Assembly (NCBI GenBank): GCA_903912435.1
Contig: CAIWHI010000518.1
Coordinates: 1 to 15,294, forward strand
Source of the DNA: an uncultured Bacteroidota bacterium
Lineage (GTDB): Bacteria > Bacteroidota > Bacteroidia > Chitinophagales > Chitinophagaceae
Reading direction: 5' to 3'
Length of the DNA: 15,294 bases
The notes beneath the pieces were generated by a model. The model worked only from the letters and a program-made list of their open reading frames with translations, was not told where the DNA came from and did not search any database. Below are positions 6,743-14,832 of this stretch, one piece after another. The position numbers and the translations under genes are program-made. Every line of letters begins with the position of its first letter. Position 1 is the stretch's first letter.

Positions 6743-7294
6743 TTATTTTTTTGAACCAAATTTCACTTTATAGTCGTTGATGCTATGTTGCAGGATTTTC
6801 TTGGCGAGACGGGCATTTTGGAAATCCTCAACTTTTACTTCCTTGTTTTCCAGCTTCTTGTACTCCTCGAAAAAGTGGCGCAACTCCTCTATAAAGTGTG
6901 GTGATAACTCACTGATGTCATTGTAATGGGCTACACTCATGTCATTGGCACAAACAGCTATTAATTTATCATCGGCCTCACCCTGATCCAGCATGCGCAT
7001 CACACCTATTATTTTGGCTTCTACCAGGCAAAGGGGCTGCATATCTATTTGCGACAAAACTAATATATCAAGCGGGTCATTGTCATCGCAGTAGGTGCGA
7101 GGTATGAAGCCGTAATTTGCAGGGTAATATACAGCAGAATAAAGCACACGGTCGAGCTTTAGCAGGCCGGTTTCTTTATCCAATTCGTACTTAGCCCTTG
7201 AGTAGCGGGGGATTTCAATAATGGCATTTACAGTATTTGGTACATTATCACCATAGCTTACCGAATGCCAGGGATTAAATCTATTTGGTTCCAT
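6743..7294 (-). CDS. ppa: Inorganic pyrophosphatase, family I
   Basis: This soluble cytoplasmic enzyme hydrolyses pyrophosphate to two phosphates, pulling biosynthetic reactions forward. The 183-residue length fits bacterial family I enzymes (about 175-180). The family signature DNDPLDI is at 71-77. The metal-binding acidic residues can be matched to the E. coli enzyme: Asp71, Asp73 and Asp76 correspond to Asp65, Asp67 and Asp70, while Asp103 and Asp108 in MLDQGEADDK correspond to Asp97 and Asp102. Further family blocks are IIEIPRYSRAKYELDK (25-40) and YPANYGFIPRTYCDD (57-71). The gene is divergent from the WG-repeat gene across a 186-bp gap. The next gene on its strand follows after 179 bp of repeats, so co-transcription is uncertain. 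Confidence 0.97.
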   Translation of the reverse strand: MEPNRFNPWHSVSYGDNVPNTVNAIIEIPRYSRAKYELDKETGLLKLDRVLYSAVYYPANYGFIPRTYCDDNDPLDILVLSQIDMQPLCLVEAKIIGVMRMLDQGEADDKLIAVCANDMSVAHYNDISELSPHFIEELRHFFEEYKKLENKEVKVEDFQNARLAKKILQHSINDYKVKFGSKK

Positions 7295-7480
7295 AATCAG
7301 GCGGTAAAATTACACAGTAAAACGCCAAAAAACAGGAATAATAGTAATTGTGGTGTATTTTTTGGTTTGTAAGCCATCCTCTTTTTGTGTTTTGAGTTCG
7401 GGTGAGTTTTCTATTCTAATATTTATGCCCTTTACCCAAGCATTGTCTTTAATTTTACGTCTATTTGGTGGGGAGGTATT

Positions 7481-9550
7481 ATGAGGCAATTTTTAGTAAT
7501 AATCATTTTTATTTCAGCATTGGCTTTTGCTAAGGTCGTTGATGCGCAGCGCTTGCCTGTACTTATTCCTTATAGGGATGGTAATAAATGGGGCTATGCC
7601 GACAGCAATGGAAAGGTGCAATTAGGACCAAAATGGGATGAGGCTGAGCTTTTTTATAATGGGAGGGCTAGAGTAGTAATTACCAAAAAGGATGAGGATT
7701 ATGTATGCACAATAGATACCAATGGGCACTATATTATACCGCCATGGCGACACTGGAATGGGAAAACCTATAATAAATGGGATGCAGAACCTTATTACAG
7801 ACCTACGTATAATGCCCGCAGTAAAAAAAGGAATAAGTGGGGAATCATTGATGCTAATAACAGAGAGGTAATTGCCTGCTGGTATGATAAAACTATAGAC
7901 CCCAAAAGTAAATACCCTACTTCGGGTATATTTAGTTATGATTCTTTGTTGCATACATATGCTGCCGTAGTAAGTAAGGATGGGAAGTATGGAATTATAG
8001 ATACAGGGAACAGGGTGCTGCTTCCCTTTAAGTACGATGGAATCATATGGCCCCGTATGCCCTATGAATGTCCGCCACTGTATTTTAAAATTGTGATGAA
8101 GGGCAAATATGGAATCATAGATACGGCAGGTAGGGAAATAGTACCTGCGAAATATGACTATATCAGTAGTAGTTGGCCCGAAAAGAATAAATGGATCCAG
8201 TTGTGGAAGGGCAAAAGGAAGTTAGTTGCGGACCCTAATGGTAAGATAATTGTTGATATTAAGGGATATTCTGCCAATTTTCCCCAAGACTCTTTGATAC
8301 CGGTACTGAAGTTAACCGGAAGATATGGAATAATGAATTATGACTATAAAGAGGTGATACCCTGCATATATGACGGTGTGAGTGTAATTCATGATAGTAT
8401 TTGTGTGCTTATGGATAGCCTTGATATGCCCAACAATAAGCATACCCGGTACAGAAAATTTTATAGTAGTAAAACTTTTAAGCCCATTACAGATTGGCTT
8501 ACAGATGAACAAATTTATGGGAAACCAAAACCCACAGCACCCACCCAGCCCCCCTTGCCTCCAGTATTTCCGAATTCAGATAGTATAGACTGGATGCGTA
8601 CTTACTCCATATCCAGGCAAAGATTCAGCTATCCGGTAAAAGGGATAGGTAGGTTTAGTCATAAGCCTTATATCGCCATTATGGATACAGCGGGGAGGTA
8701 TATTTTGCCCCCACGAGAAAGTGACGCTACAATAAGGTATTATAATTTGAAAGACAGTTTGCTGGTATTGCTAAAAGAAAATTGGGATTCGTTTCAATGT
8801 GTTACAGACTTTAACCTGCATCAGGTAATGAAGTTCCAACGAAATAGTATAGAGACAGCTTTCTATTACAATGGGAGATTTTATGCAGTAATGAATACCA
8901 AGTTCGGATACTATGAATATACAGGAGGCCGGGCAACATATAGTTACTACCATGAAAAGCCGCCACTGTGCATTGTTGGTGCGGATGGTATGATGGTAAA
9001 AGAATTCCAGCAATTCGGTATCATAAATAGTTGTGACCAATATGGTGTGGCCGCTACTTCTGACCAGTATTATTCTGATGCGGTTTATATTGATGCGTCT
9101 GAGCCACACTTTGGCGGATATTTTAGGGTAGAAAATGAAATGGGTAGAATGGGAATTATACAGTTGGGAGGCAGGGAGACATTCCCCGCTATAAATTTTA
9201 AATACGATATCCTTGAACCCTGTGGAGCTGGTATATTTAAAGTGGAATCGCATAGGAAGCGGGGAAACCGTGAGTACGTTTTAGATATTGTATCACCTAA
9301 GGGGAAAATAGTGTGTAAACCTGAGCCCCACATGATAGATAGTAATGGGCACATATTGCTTGATAGCATGACAGTGTCAAGAGTGGAAAGAATAGTGGTT
9401 GCACAGGAAAATGGTGGTTCAGAGCAAATGGGGATGTTATTCAAGGTATTTCTCAGCAGAGAGCCGGATGAAGATTACTGGAATAATTTTTTATATATGG
9501 ATTCAAAGGGTAGGGGGTATTATAAGAATTTCCCGGGATTGGGGAAGTGA
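7481..9550 (+). CDS. Secreted WG-repeat protein
   Basis: The 689-residue product has a signal peptide with predicted cleavage between Ala22 and Gln23 (VVDA-QR). It is built of WG repeats, short beta units of the pattern (G/N)K(W/Y)GxxDxxGxxxxPxxYD. Clear units begin at about 35 (NKWGYADSNGK), 118 (NKWGIIDANNREV), 168 (GKYGIIDTGNRVLLPFKYD), 208 (GKYGIIDTAGREIVPAKYD), 280 (GRYGIMNYDYKEVIPCIYD), 396 (PYIAIMDTAGRYILPP) and 555 (GRMGIIQLGGRETFPA), with more degenerate ones between and after. A proline-rich linker (348-363, KPKPTAPTQPPLPP) divides the protein into two repeat modules. WG repeats are thought to form extended or propeller-like beta surfaces for binding. No enzymatic domain is visible and the partner is unknown. 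The ATG at 7481 has an unusually good GGGGAGG ribosome-binding site 5 nt upstream, which supports this start. Confidence 0.85.
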   Translation: MRQFLVIIIFISALAFAKVVDAQRLPVLIPYRDGNKWGYADSNGKVQLGPKWDEAELFYNGRARVVITKKDEDYVCTIDTNGHYIIPPWRHWNGKTYNKWDAEPYYRPTYNARSKKRNKWGIIDANNREVIACWYDKTIDPKSKYPTSGIFSYDSLLHTYAAVVSKDGKYGIIDTGNRVLLPFKYDGIIWPRMPYECPPLYFKIVMKGKYGIIDTAGREIVPAKYDYISSSWPEKNKWIQLWKGKRKLVADPNGKIIVDIKGYSANFPQDSLIPVLKLTGRYGIMNYDYKEVIPCIYDGVSVIHDSICVLMDSLDMPNNKHTRYRKFYSSKTFKPITDWLTDEQIYGKPKPTAPTQPPLPPVFPNSDSIDWMRTYSISRQRFSYPVKGIGRFSHKPYIAIMDTAGRYILPPRESDATIRYYNLKDSLLVLLKENWDSFQCVTDFNLHQVMKFQRNSIETAFYYNGRFYAVMNTKFGYYEYTGGRATYSYYHEKPPLCIVGADGMMVKEFQQFGIINSCDQYGVAATSDQYYSDAVYIDASEPHFGGYFRVENEMGRMGIIQLGGRETFPAINFKYDILEPCGAGIFKVESHRKRGNREYVLDIVSPKGKIVCKPEPHMIDSNGHILLDSMTVSRVERIVVAQENGGSEQMGMLFKVFLSREPDEDYWNNFLYMDSKGRGYYKNFPGLGK

Positions 9551-10040
9551 TTAAGAAGGGGCTGCAAACCAGATCGAAATATAAGTTGGTAATTACCGGG
9601 GGGGTAAGCGATTTATTTTTGTATGCATCCATTATAGTATGTCATGGTGTAATCAAACTTTTTATACAAAAGCAATAATTGACAGTGTTTCCCGTTTTAG
9701 GGTTTTTGTTCTTTGAGCGATGCTTTTATTTCAGTGTGAAGGAAATGTTTGGGGTATGGTTTATGGTTGAATAATTAATATTTAAAGTAACCCAAGGAAT
9801 TGCTTCAGTTTTACGTCTTAATAAGTAATAGAGAATGCCCAACGGATTCTCTAAGAATAAGGGCGTTTAAGTTAGAATGCGCCTAAAATTTGCGTTTTGC
9901 ATGGTTCAAAAAAAGAATATAAAATGGGTTTTTAGGTTTAAACCAGAATTAATAAAATGATAATAATTCGCCTCTCTATTATAAAATGCAACAAGGAGCA
10001 TTTATAAGCCCTATATTTGAAAATATTTTTACCATTGAAA
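9551..10040. other. Long intergenic region before exbB, no gene seen
   Basis: This part of the 578-bp gap between the WG-repeat gene and exbB has no convincing reading frame on either strand. It contains a 10-bp perfect palindrome, GGTAATTACC (9588-9597), and a hairpin with stem TAGAGAAT/ATTCTCTA and a 9-nt loop (9829-9836 with 9846-9853). Isolated -7-like words occur at 9614-9621 (TATTTTTG) and 10012-10019 (TATATTTG), but neither has a well-placed -33 element. No rho-independent terminator follows the WG-repeat gene. A small RNA is possible but unsupported. Confidence 0.5.
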
Positions 10041-10070
10041 TTGTTTTTTAGGGTCGTACTTATATCTTTG
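10041..10070 (+). promoter_or_regulatory. Promoter of the exbB-exbD-exbD-tonB operon
   Basis: TTG (10041-10043), exactly 19 bp, then TATCTTTG (10063-10070) matches the Bacteroidota promoter consensus fully at the -7 element. The predicted start near 10076 leaves a leader of about 50 nt, A-rich and without a strong Shine-Dalgarno sequence, before the exbB ATG at 10129. Confidence 0.75.
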
Positions 10071-10128
10071 CAACCGCACAAAAAAGCTTTAATAATTTTC
10101 AGGAAAAACAAAAACTAAAATCAGAATT

Positions 10129-10956
10129 ATGGCAGATGTAAAAATGGCACCACAGAGCCGCGCTGGTAAGCCAAAAAACTCAAGTAACTTCATGACTAAC
10201 CTTATAGTCGTTGTTGCTTGTATTGTAGCAGGAGTATTGATTTTCAACTTCGTTTTGGGTAGTCCTGGTAATTTCCATGACGGGGCTGCAAAGATGCACC
10301 CACAAAACTTTATGGGTCAGATGTATTCGGGTGGATTCGTTGTACCTATCCTGATGGCTACTTTATTAACGCTTATCTCTTTTATTGTAGAGCGTGCACT
10401 TACAGTATTTAAAGCAAAAGGTAAAATGGATGCCGGTGAATTTGTACGTAAAGTACAGTACCACCTTGCTAATAAAAATGTTGATGCAGCAATTGCTGAG
10501 TGCGACAAACAAAGCGGTAGCGTAGGCAATGTAATGCGTGCAGGCCTGGTTAAGTATCGCGAAATGACTACTAACCGTGAGCTTGATACTGAGCAAAAAG
10601 TATTAAGCATCCAGAAAGAAATAGAAGAAGCAACAGCTCTTGAACTGCCGATGCTTGAGAAGAACCTTGTGTTCCTTTCTACTATCTCTTCTTGTGCTAC
10701 CCTGTTGGGTCTGTTTGGTACGGTAATGGGAATGATTCGTTCATTTGCTGCGATGGCAAATGCAGGTACACCTGACCCTAACTCACTTGCAGGTGGTATA
10801 TCTGAGGCCCTTATCAATACGGCTCTTGGTATCAGTACCTCATTTATAGCTATTATTGCTTATAACTTCTTCACTACCCTTATTGATGGTATCACTTTCG
10901 GTATTGATGAAAGCGGGTTTACATTAACCCAGAGTTTTGCTGCTAACTACAAATAA
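10129..10956 (+). CDS. exbB: ExbB/TolQ/MotA-family proton channel subunit
   Basis: This is the inner-membrane subunit of the Ton motor. With ExbD it uses the proton gradient to energise TonB. The 275-residue protein has an N-terminal cytoplasmic stretch rich in basic and polar residues, a first helix at about 24-44, and a loop with HDGAAKMHPQNFMG. The conserved three-helix core follows: a helix at about 69-88 ending in FIVERALT, a cytoplasmic domain (about 95-178), and the channel helices at about 180-210 and 225-252. The family signature is clear in CATLLGLFGTVMGMIRSF (189-206) and in AGGISEALINTALGISTSFIAIIAYNFF (221-248), including channel Thr/Ser positions. It carries one more N-terminal helix than the three-helix E. 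coli ExbB, as many Bacteroidota homologues do. It is first in an operon with two exbD genes and tonB, behind a strong promoter. Confidence 0.95.
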   Translation: MADVKMAPQSRAGKPKNSSNFMTNLIVVVACIVAGVLIFNFVLGSPGNFHDGAAKMHPQNFMGQMYSGGFVVPILMATLLTLISFIVERALTVFKAKGKMDAGEFVRKVQYHLANKNVDAAIAECDKQSGSVGNVMRAGLVKYREMTTNRELDTEQKVLSIQKEIEEATALELPMLEKNLVFLSTISSCATLLGLFGTVMGMIRSFAAMANAGTPDPNSLAGGISEALINTALGISTSFIAIIAYNFFTTLIDGITFGIDESGFTLTQSFAANYK

Positions 10957-10963
10957 GGTTTGC

Positions 10964-11019
10964 CACAGGTCATAAATCAGGCATGTTGCGGTATGCATAA
11001 TGTCTGATTTATGACCGTG
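10964..11019 (+). promoter_or_regulatory. Long hairpin between exbB and the first exbD
   Basis: A perfect 13-bp stem, GGTCATAAATCAG (10968-10980) with CTGATTTATGACC (11004-11016), extends by CAC/GTG after a single bulged A. The 23-nt loop contains a small GCAT/ATGC inner pairing. It starts 8 nt after the exbB stop. No T tract follows on the plus strand (the sequence continues GAAAAAATAAG), so it is not a standard terminator. A role in stabilising or processing the exbB message, or partial attenuation before exbD, is inferred. Confidence 0.65.
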
Positions 11020-11151
11020 AAAAAATAAGTAACAATTTTGTGTGGAATTTGAATGAAAATGTGTCTTGATGTTAAGTGACATCAGTATGCCCTTCTAAAG
11101 GTTCATTGGAAGCACTTTAAGAATTTAAATTTAACTTTTTTATTTAGCAAA

Positions 11152-11823
11152 ATGCCTCACGCAAAACTTCCTCGGAAAAGCACCAACATTGACATGACGG
11201 CAATGTGTGACGTGGCTTTCCTATTGTTGACGTTCTTTATGTTGGCAACAAAATTTAAGCCAGATGAGCCAGTGGTTGTAAAAACACCATCGTCAATTTC
11301 TGATATTATCTTGCCTGACCGCAATATCATGTTATTAACTGTTGACCCACATGGTAAAATATTTTTCTCCATTGATGATACAGTATTGGCTGATGGGCCT
11401 GCACGTAAATCTTTAATTGAGCGCATCAATGGCGACAAGGGATTAAAGCTAAGCGGTGACGAAGCAAAGACTTTTGAGAATGGTGCTTCAGTCGGTCTGC
11501 CTTTCAACCAATTGAAATCATACCTGGGTGCACAACCAAATGACATGAAAGCTATGATGGCAAATGCATCAGGTGTGCCTGTTGATACTTCTGTTAACTC
11601 GCCTAATAATGAGTTGGCTGTATGGATCAGGAGTGCAAGGGAGGTTAACCCAAGATTGCGTATCTGTATCAAGGCTGATGGTGATGCTTCTTATCCTAAT
11701 GTTCAGAAAATCATTAAGACGCTTGAGGGCTTGAAAATCTTTAAGTTCAACCTGATTACCAATTTAAAGGGTATACCTGAAGGTACTGCAGCTTATGAGC
11801 AGACTCATAAGGATATGCATTAG
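11152..11823 (+). CDS. exbD: ExbD/TolR-family protein (first of two)
   Basis: ExbD subunits sit inside the ExbB pore and carry protons on a conserved aspartate. This 223-residue protein has a short cytoplasmic N-terminus, then the signature IDMTAMCDVAFLLLTFFMLATKF (13-35). Asp20 is equivalent to the essential Asp25 of E. coli ExbD, and Pro is replaced by Ala17 in the usual TPMVD motif. The periplasmic domain (about 40-223) is longer than in E. coli (141 residues in total). It contains an extra stretch of about 60 residues (roughly 95-155) between the usual beta-alpha elements, before RLRICIKADGDASYPNVQKIIKTLE. The gene follows exbB after 195 bp containing a long hairpin and precedes the second exbD by 109 bp. 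The two paralogues differ clearly, so heteromeric ExbD pairs are plausible. Confidence 0.93.
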   Translation: MPHAKLPRKSTNIDMTAMCDVAFLLLTFFMLATKFKPDEPVVVKTPSSISDIILPDRNIMLLTVDPHGKIFFSIDDTVLADGPARKSLIERINGDKGLKLSGDEAKTFENGASVGLPFNQLKSYLGAQPNDMKAMMANASGVPVDTSVNSPNNELAVWIRSAREVNPRLRICIKADGDASYPNVQKIIKTLEGLKIFKFNLITNLKGIPEGTAAYEQTHKDMH

Positions 11824-11932
11824 TAAGATGGCGAATAGCCATAATGAATATGGTTAGGAAGTTCTTTTGAAAAATTTATTTAGAAAATTGGGATTGCATC
11901 AATTTTAGGTAGTCCTTGAAAAATAATGTTTT

Positions 11933-12538
11933 ATGGCTGAATTAGATACCTCGGGCGGGGGGCATAAAAAGGGCCCCGGAGTCAAAAAAGCAAAAAAACT
12001 AAGTACACGTATTGACCTTACGCCAATGGTGGATTTGGGCTTTTTGCTGATTACCTTCTTCATGTATACTACTACCCTGGCCAAGCCAAAGACCATGGAA
12101 ATTAATATGCCTTATAAGGATCCCAATATGAAAATTGAGGACCAAAATAAGATTAAGAAAAGTGTAGCTCTTACTGTATTACTCAGTAAGAACCATAGGG
12201 TATATTACTACGAAGGAATAGGAGATGATCCTAATCCTCCACCAGATTTCTTGCATCAGACAAATTTCAATGCTAAGGATGGTATAAGGTCTGAAATCAT
12301 CAAGAAGAAGAAATTTGTTGATGATATGAAACGTGCCGGAACCCTCACTGCAAAAGATGAGACAACGGTATTGATAAAACCGGATACTACAAGCACCTAT
12401 GCCGACCTGGTAAATATGCTGGATGAAATGAGTATTAATGATGTGAAGGTTTATGCCATCATCGATATTTCAGATATTGAGCAGGATTTCATCAAGAAGA
12501 CTGAGGAAGCTGCAGGCGGTGCTGCTCCAAAACCATAA
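11933..12538 (+). CDS. exbD: ExbD/TolR-family protein (second of two)
   Basis: This second ExbD-type subunit has 201 residues. A 26-residue basic cytoplasmic tail precedes the canonical RIDLTPMVDLGFLLITFFMYTT (26-47), with Asp34 as the proton-carrying residue and the family Pro31 retained. The periplasmic part starts with LAKPKTMEINMPYKDPN and includes a long, charged insertion (about 75-125, VYYYEGIGDDPNPPPDFL and KKKKFVDDMKR). It ends with the family-like TTVLIKPDTTSTYADLVNMLDEMSINDVKVYAIIDI. A C-terminal Ala/Gly/Pro tail closes the protein. It keeps the TPMVD proline that the first exbD lacks, so the two are divergent paralogues rather than a recent duplication. Tandem exbD genes beside exbB and tonB are common in Bacteroidota. 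Confidence 0.93.
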   Translation: MAELDTSGGGHKKGPGVKKAKKLSTRIDLTPMVDLGFLLITFFMYTTTLAKPKTMEINMPYKDPNMKIEDQNKIKKSVALTVLLSKNHRVYYYEGIGDDPNPPPDFLHQTNFNAKDGIRSEIIKKKKFVDDMKRAGTLTAKDETTVLIKPDTTSTYADLVNMLDEMSINDVKVYAIIDISDIEQDFIKKTEEAAGGAAPKP

Positions 12539-12631
12539 GCAATTAGTTTGCTGGTGATTAAATGAATGTATTATTTTTTGGTTTAGAATAGGTTCATAGC
12601 TTTTTCTAATCCGGACTAAAAAGCAAAAAGA

Positions 12632-13417
12632 ATGGATATTAATAAAATACTTAACAGCGACTACCTCGATATCATATTCGAGGGCCGAAATAAGGTTTAT
12701 GGCGGTTATGAGTTGCGAAAAAACTATCCAAAGCGTGTACTTAAATCCTTGCTGGTAATAGCAGGTATTGGAGTGTGCGGTGGCATATATGGTGTTATTA
12801 ATATGAGCATGAAGGCTGAGAAAAAAGTGGCACCTATGCTAAAGCAGGTGACACTGGCAGAGCCACCGCCAATAGACCCTCGTAAGCCACCACCACCACC
12901 ACCGCCGCCACCACCACCGCCGGTGAAACCAACTGTGAAGTTCACACCTCCGGTAATTAAGAAGGATGAAGAGGTAAAGGAGGAGGAAGTGCCACCACCA
13001 CAAAAGGAAATTATTGCATCGGGGCCTAAAACAGAGGCGGGTGACCCCAATGGTATAGACCCAGGTGTAACAGAAAAAGGTACAGGTGTAGTGGCAGCCC
13101 CACCGCCGCCTACTATCTTTACTTATGTGGAGCAGATGCCGAAGGCAGATTATGATTTTACTGCCTACCTTCAAAAAAGTTTGAAATATCCTGATGCTGC
13201 ACGAGAGAGCAATATTGATGGTCGCGTAATAGTGAACTTCGTAGTAAGTGAGGATGGCTCAATAAGTGATGTGAAAGTGGTTCGTGGAATTGGTGCGGGT
13301 TGTGATGAGGAAGCAAAAAGGGTAGTAAGAGAAATGCCTAAATGGAAACCAGGTAAACAAAATGGTAAGGCGGTAAAAGTTTCTTATACCTTACCTATCC
13401 TATTCAAGCTTGAGTAA
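12632..13417 (+). CDS. tonB: Energy transducer TonB
   Basis: TonB spans the periplasm and couples the ExbB/ExbD motor to outer-membrane receptors. The 261-residue protein has the Bacteroidota-type cytoplasmic N-terminus YLDIIFEGRNKVYGGYELRKNY (11-32), then a membrane anchor at about 38-58. A periplasmic proline-rich region includes twelve consecutive prolines (86-97) and a KDEEVKEEEV acidic segment (111-120). The C-terminal TonB domain is at about 170-261 (YLQKSLKYPDAARESNIDGRVIVNFVVSEDGSISDVKVVRGIG, then WKPGKQNGKAVKVSYTLPILFKLE). The YPxxARxxxxxGxVxVxFxVxxdG pattern is diagnostic. It is the last gene of the operon and is followed by a rho-independent terminator. Translation through twelve prolines should depend on elongation factor P. 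Confidence 0.97.
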   Translation: MDINKILNSDYLDIIFEGRNKVYGGYELRKNYPKRVLKSLLVIAGIGVCGGIYGVINMSMKAEKKVAPMLKQVTLAEPPPIDPRKPPPPPPPPPPPPVKPTVKFTPPVIKKDEEVKEEEVPPPQKEIIASGPKTEAGDPNGIDPGVTEKGTGVVAAPPPPTIFTYVEQMPKADYDFTAYLQKSLKYPDAARESNIDGRVIVNFVVSEDGSISDVKVVRGIGAGCDEEAKRVVREMPKWKPGKQNGKAVKVSYTLPILFKLE

Positions 13418-13437
13418 TTTAATCTAAATATTTTTTG

Positions 13438-13465
13438 AAAGCCACCTGAACAGGGTGGCTTTTTT
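13438..13465 (+). terminator. Rho-independent terminator of the exb-ton operon
   Basis: The stem AAAGCCACC (13438-13446) pairs with GGTGGCTTT (13454-13462) around a 7-nt loop and runs into a T tract (13460-13465). It starts 20 bp after the tonB stop. The A tract before the stem could let it act on the opposite strand too. Confidence 0.9.
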
Positions 13466-13492
13466 AATATTCCTTATTTATAGCCACCCTAA

Positions 13493-13522
13493 TTGCTAAA
13501 TTTCACTTTTGTACTACCTTTG
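13493..13522 (+). promoter_or_regulatory. Promoter of the glycosyltransferase gene
   Basis: TTG (13493-13495), 19 bp, then TACCTTTG (13515-13522) is a full match to the Bacteroidota -33/-7 pattern, located just after the tonB terminator. Transcription is predicted from about 13528, giving a leader of about 60 nt before the ATG at 13591. Confidence 0.75.
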
Positions 13523-13590
13523 AGTTTTTGATTAGATTTTTAATATCAAAACTGAGGCAAATAGCTTTTTTGTTTAGTAAAATATTTTAA

Positions 13591-14832
13591 ATGAGAATCT
13601 GGGCATTTCCATCTTTTTATCCAATAGACCGACCTGGCTACAGTTTTAATGGGATTTTTGCCCATAGGCAATACAAGGGTTTGATAGAAAATGGTGCCGA
13701 CTTGAAAGTGATCTTTCCGGTAGCATGGAGTCCGGTATATCCTGTTTCGCTGTTGCATCCACAGTGGAAAAGATTAACTAATATAGGTTACCCAAAAGAA
13801 CGGGTATATGACGGAATACAGGTGTACCAACCAAGGGTACCCAATTACAAGCCAAGCAGGATACATAAGAAAAAGTTTCCTGAGCGCTATATTGACACCA
13901 TAATTCAATTTTTTAGCGATAATAAAATAAAATTGCGCCCAGATAGGGATGTGTTTTATTCCCAGTGGTTGCCCGATTCAGCATTAGTGCAAATAGCTGC
14001 CCATAAATTGGGTGTTAAATCGGCGATATTATCAATAGGTGATGATGTGGTGCAGTGGCCACATGGTAATGAGCATAATCACCAATTGTTTATTAAAACA
14101 ATGAATGAGGCAGACCTCATATTCTCATGTGCCAATTATCTGGGTAGGGAAGCAAACAGGGTTCTAGGGAAAGACCTTCCATTTTTTGCCGTAAGGTGGG
14201 GTGTAGACCATAGTTTTTTTAAGCCAGTAACTGAAAGTGAGCAGGAAGTATTAAAGAAGCAGTATAATATACCTGCAGACAAATTGGTGATACTGAATAT
14301 TGGAACGGCAACACCACGTAAGGGATGGCTCGATTTGTTTGATGCACTGGTAGAGGTGAAGAAGGTGAATAGCAATTTTGTAATTGCGGCAGTACATACA
14401 GGAGCACCATTGTTTGATTTTAAGATTGAAACAGGCAAGCGGGGGTTAACAGAAAATTTTATTGATATAGGGGAGGTGAATCCCAGGGATTTGAATAAGG
14501 TCTATAATATGGCCGATATATTTTGCCTGCCATCACATAGCGAGGGAATGGCAAATGTGGTAGTTGAAGCCTGTTCATCGGGGTTGCCGGTGATAACTAC
14601 TTTGGTGGGAGGGCATTCTGAATTGATTAATGATGGGCAGAATGGGGTACTCCTACCACCTGAACAACCAGCCTTGTTAGCCGAAAAACTGCTGGATCTG
14701 ATACAGGATGAGGCCAAAAGAATGCGATATGGTAGGGCAGCCAGACACTCAATACTCCATGATTGGGGAAACTATGCCGAAAGTACAAAGCTGATATATG
14801 ATAAATTGTTATCGCTTTGTAGTAATAAGTAG
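13591..14832 (+). CDS. GT4-type (GT-B fold) glycosyltransferase
   Basis: This 413-residue cytoplasmic or membrane-associated glycosyltransferase has the retaining GT-B two-domain layout. The N-terminal acceptor-side domain (about 1-200) contains PSFYPIDRPGYSFNGIFAHRQ (7-27). The C-terminal nucleotide-sugar domain (about 230-400) contains LNIGTATPRKGWLDLFDAL (235-253). The EX7E motif is present as Glu318 and Glu326 in SEGMANVVVEACSSGLPVITT, followed by GGHSELINDGQNGVLLPP (340-357). These are hallmarks of CAZy family GT4. The donor and acceptor cannot be read from sequence; likely roles are exopolysaccharide, lipopolysaccharide or glycolipid synthesis. It has its own promoter and no other polysaccharide genes are in view, so it may stand alone or begin a short operon. 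No deletion of key residues is apparent. Confidence 0.92.
   Translation: MRIWAFPSFYPIDRPGYSFNGIFAHRQYKGLIENGADLKVIFPVAWSPVYPVSLLHPQWKRLTNIGYPKERVYDGIQVYQPRVPNYKPSRIHKKKFPERYIDTIIQFFSDNKIKLRPDRDVFYSQWLPDSALVQIAAHKLGVKSAILSIGDDVVQWPHGNEHNHQLFIKTMNEADLIFSCANYLGREANRVLGKDLPFFAVRWGVDHSFFKPVTESEQEVLKKQYNIPADKLVILNIGTATPRKGWLDLFDALVEVKKVNSNFVIAAVHTGAPLFDFKIETGKRGLTENFIDIGEVNPRDLNKVYNMADIFCLPSHSEGMANVVVEACSSGLPVITTLVGGHSELINDGQNGVLLPPEQPALLAEKLLDLIQDEAKRMRYGRAARHSILHDWGNYAESTKLIYDKLLSLCSNK

Noticed and set aside
7441..7480. Possible promoter just upstream of the WG-repeat gene (TAATTTTA at 7450-7457, TCTATTTG at 7460-7467)
   Set aside because: Neither -7-like word has a TTG at 17-23 bp upstream, so no promoter could be supported.
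11067..11084. Short inverted repeats TGATGT/ACATCA between exbB and exbD, and ATGGC/GCCAT (11828-11842) between the two exbD genes
   Set aside because: Stems of 5-6 bp without a T tract are expected by chance in AT-rich intergenic DNA.
12724..13174. Minus-strand frames encoding Gly- or Trp-rich proteins opposite tonB
   Set aside because: They are antisense shadows of the proline-rich tonB coding region; poly-Gly and poly-Trp arise directly from the CCA/CCG codons.
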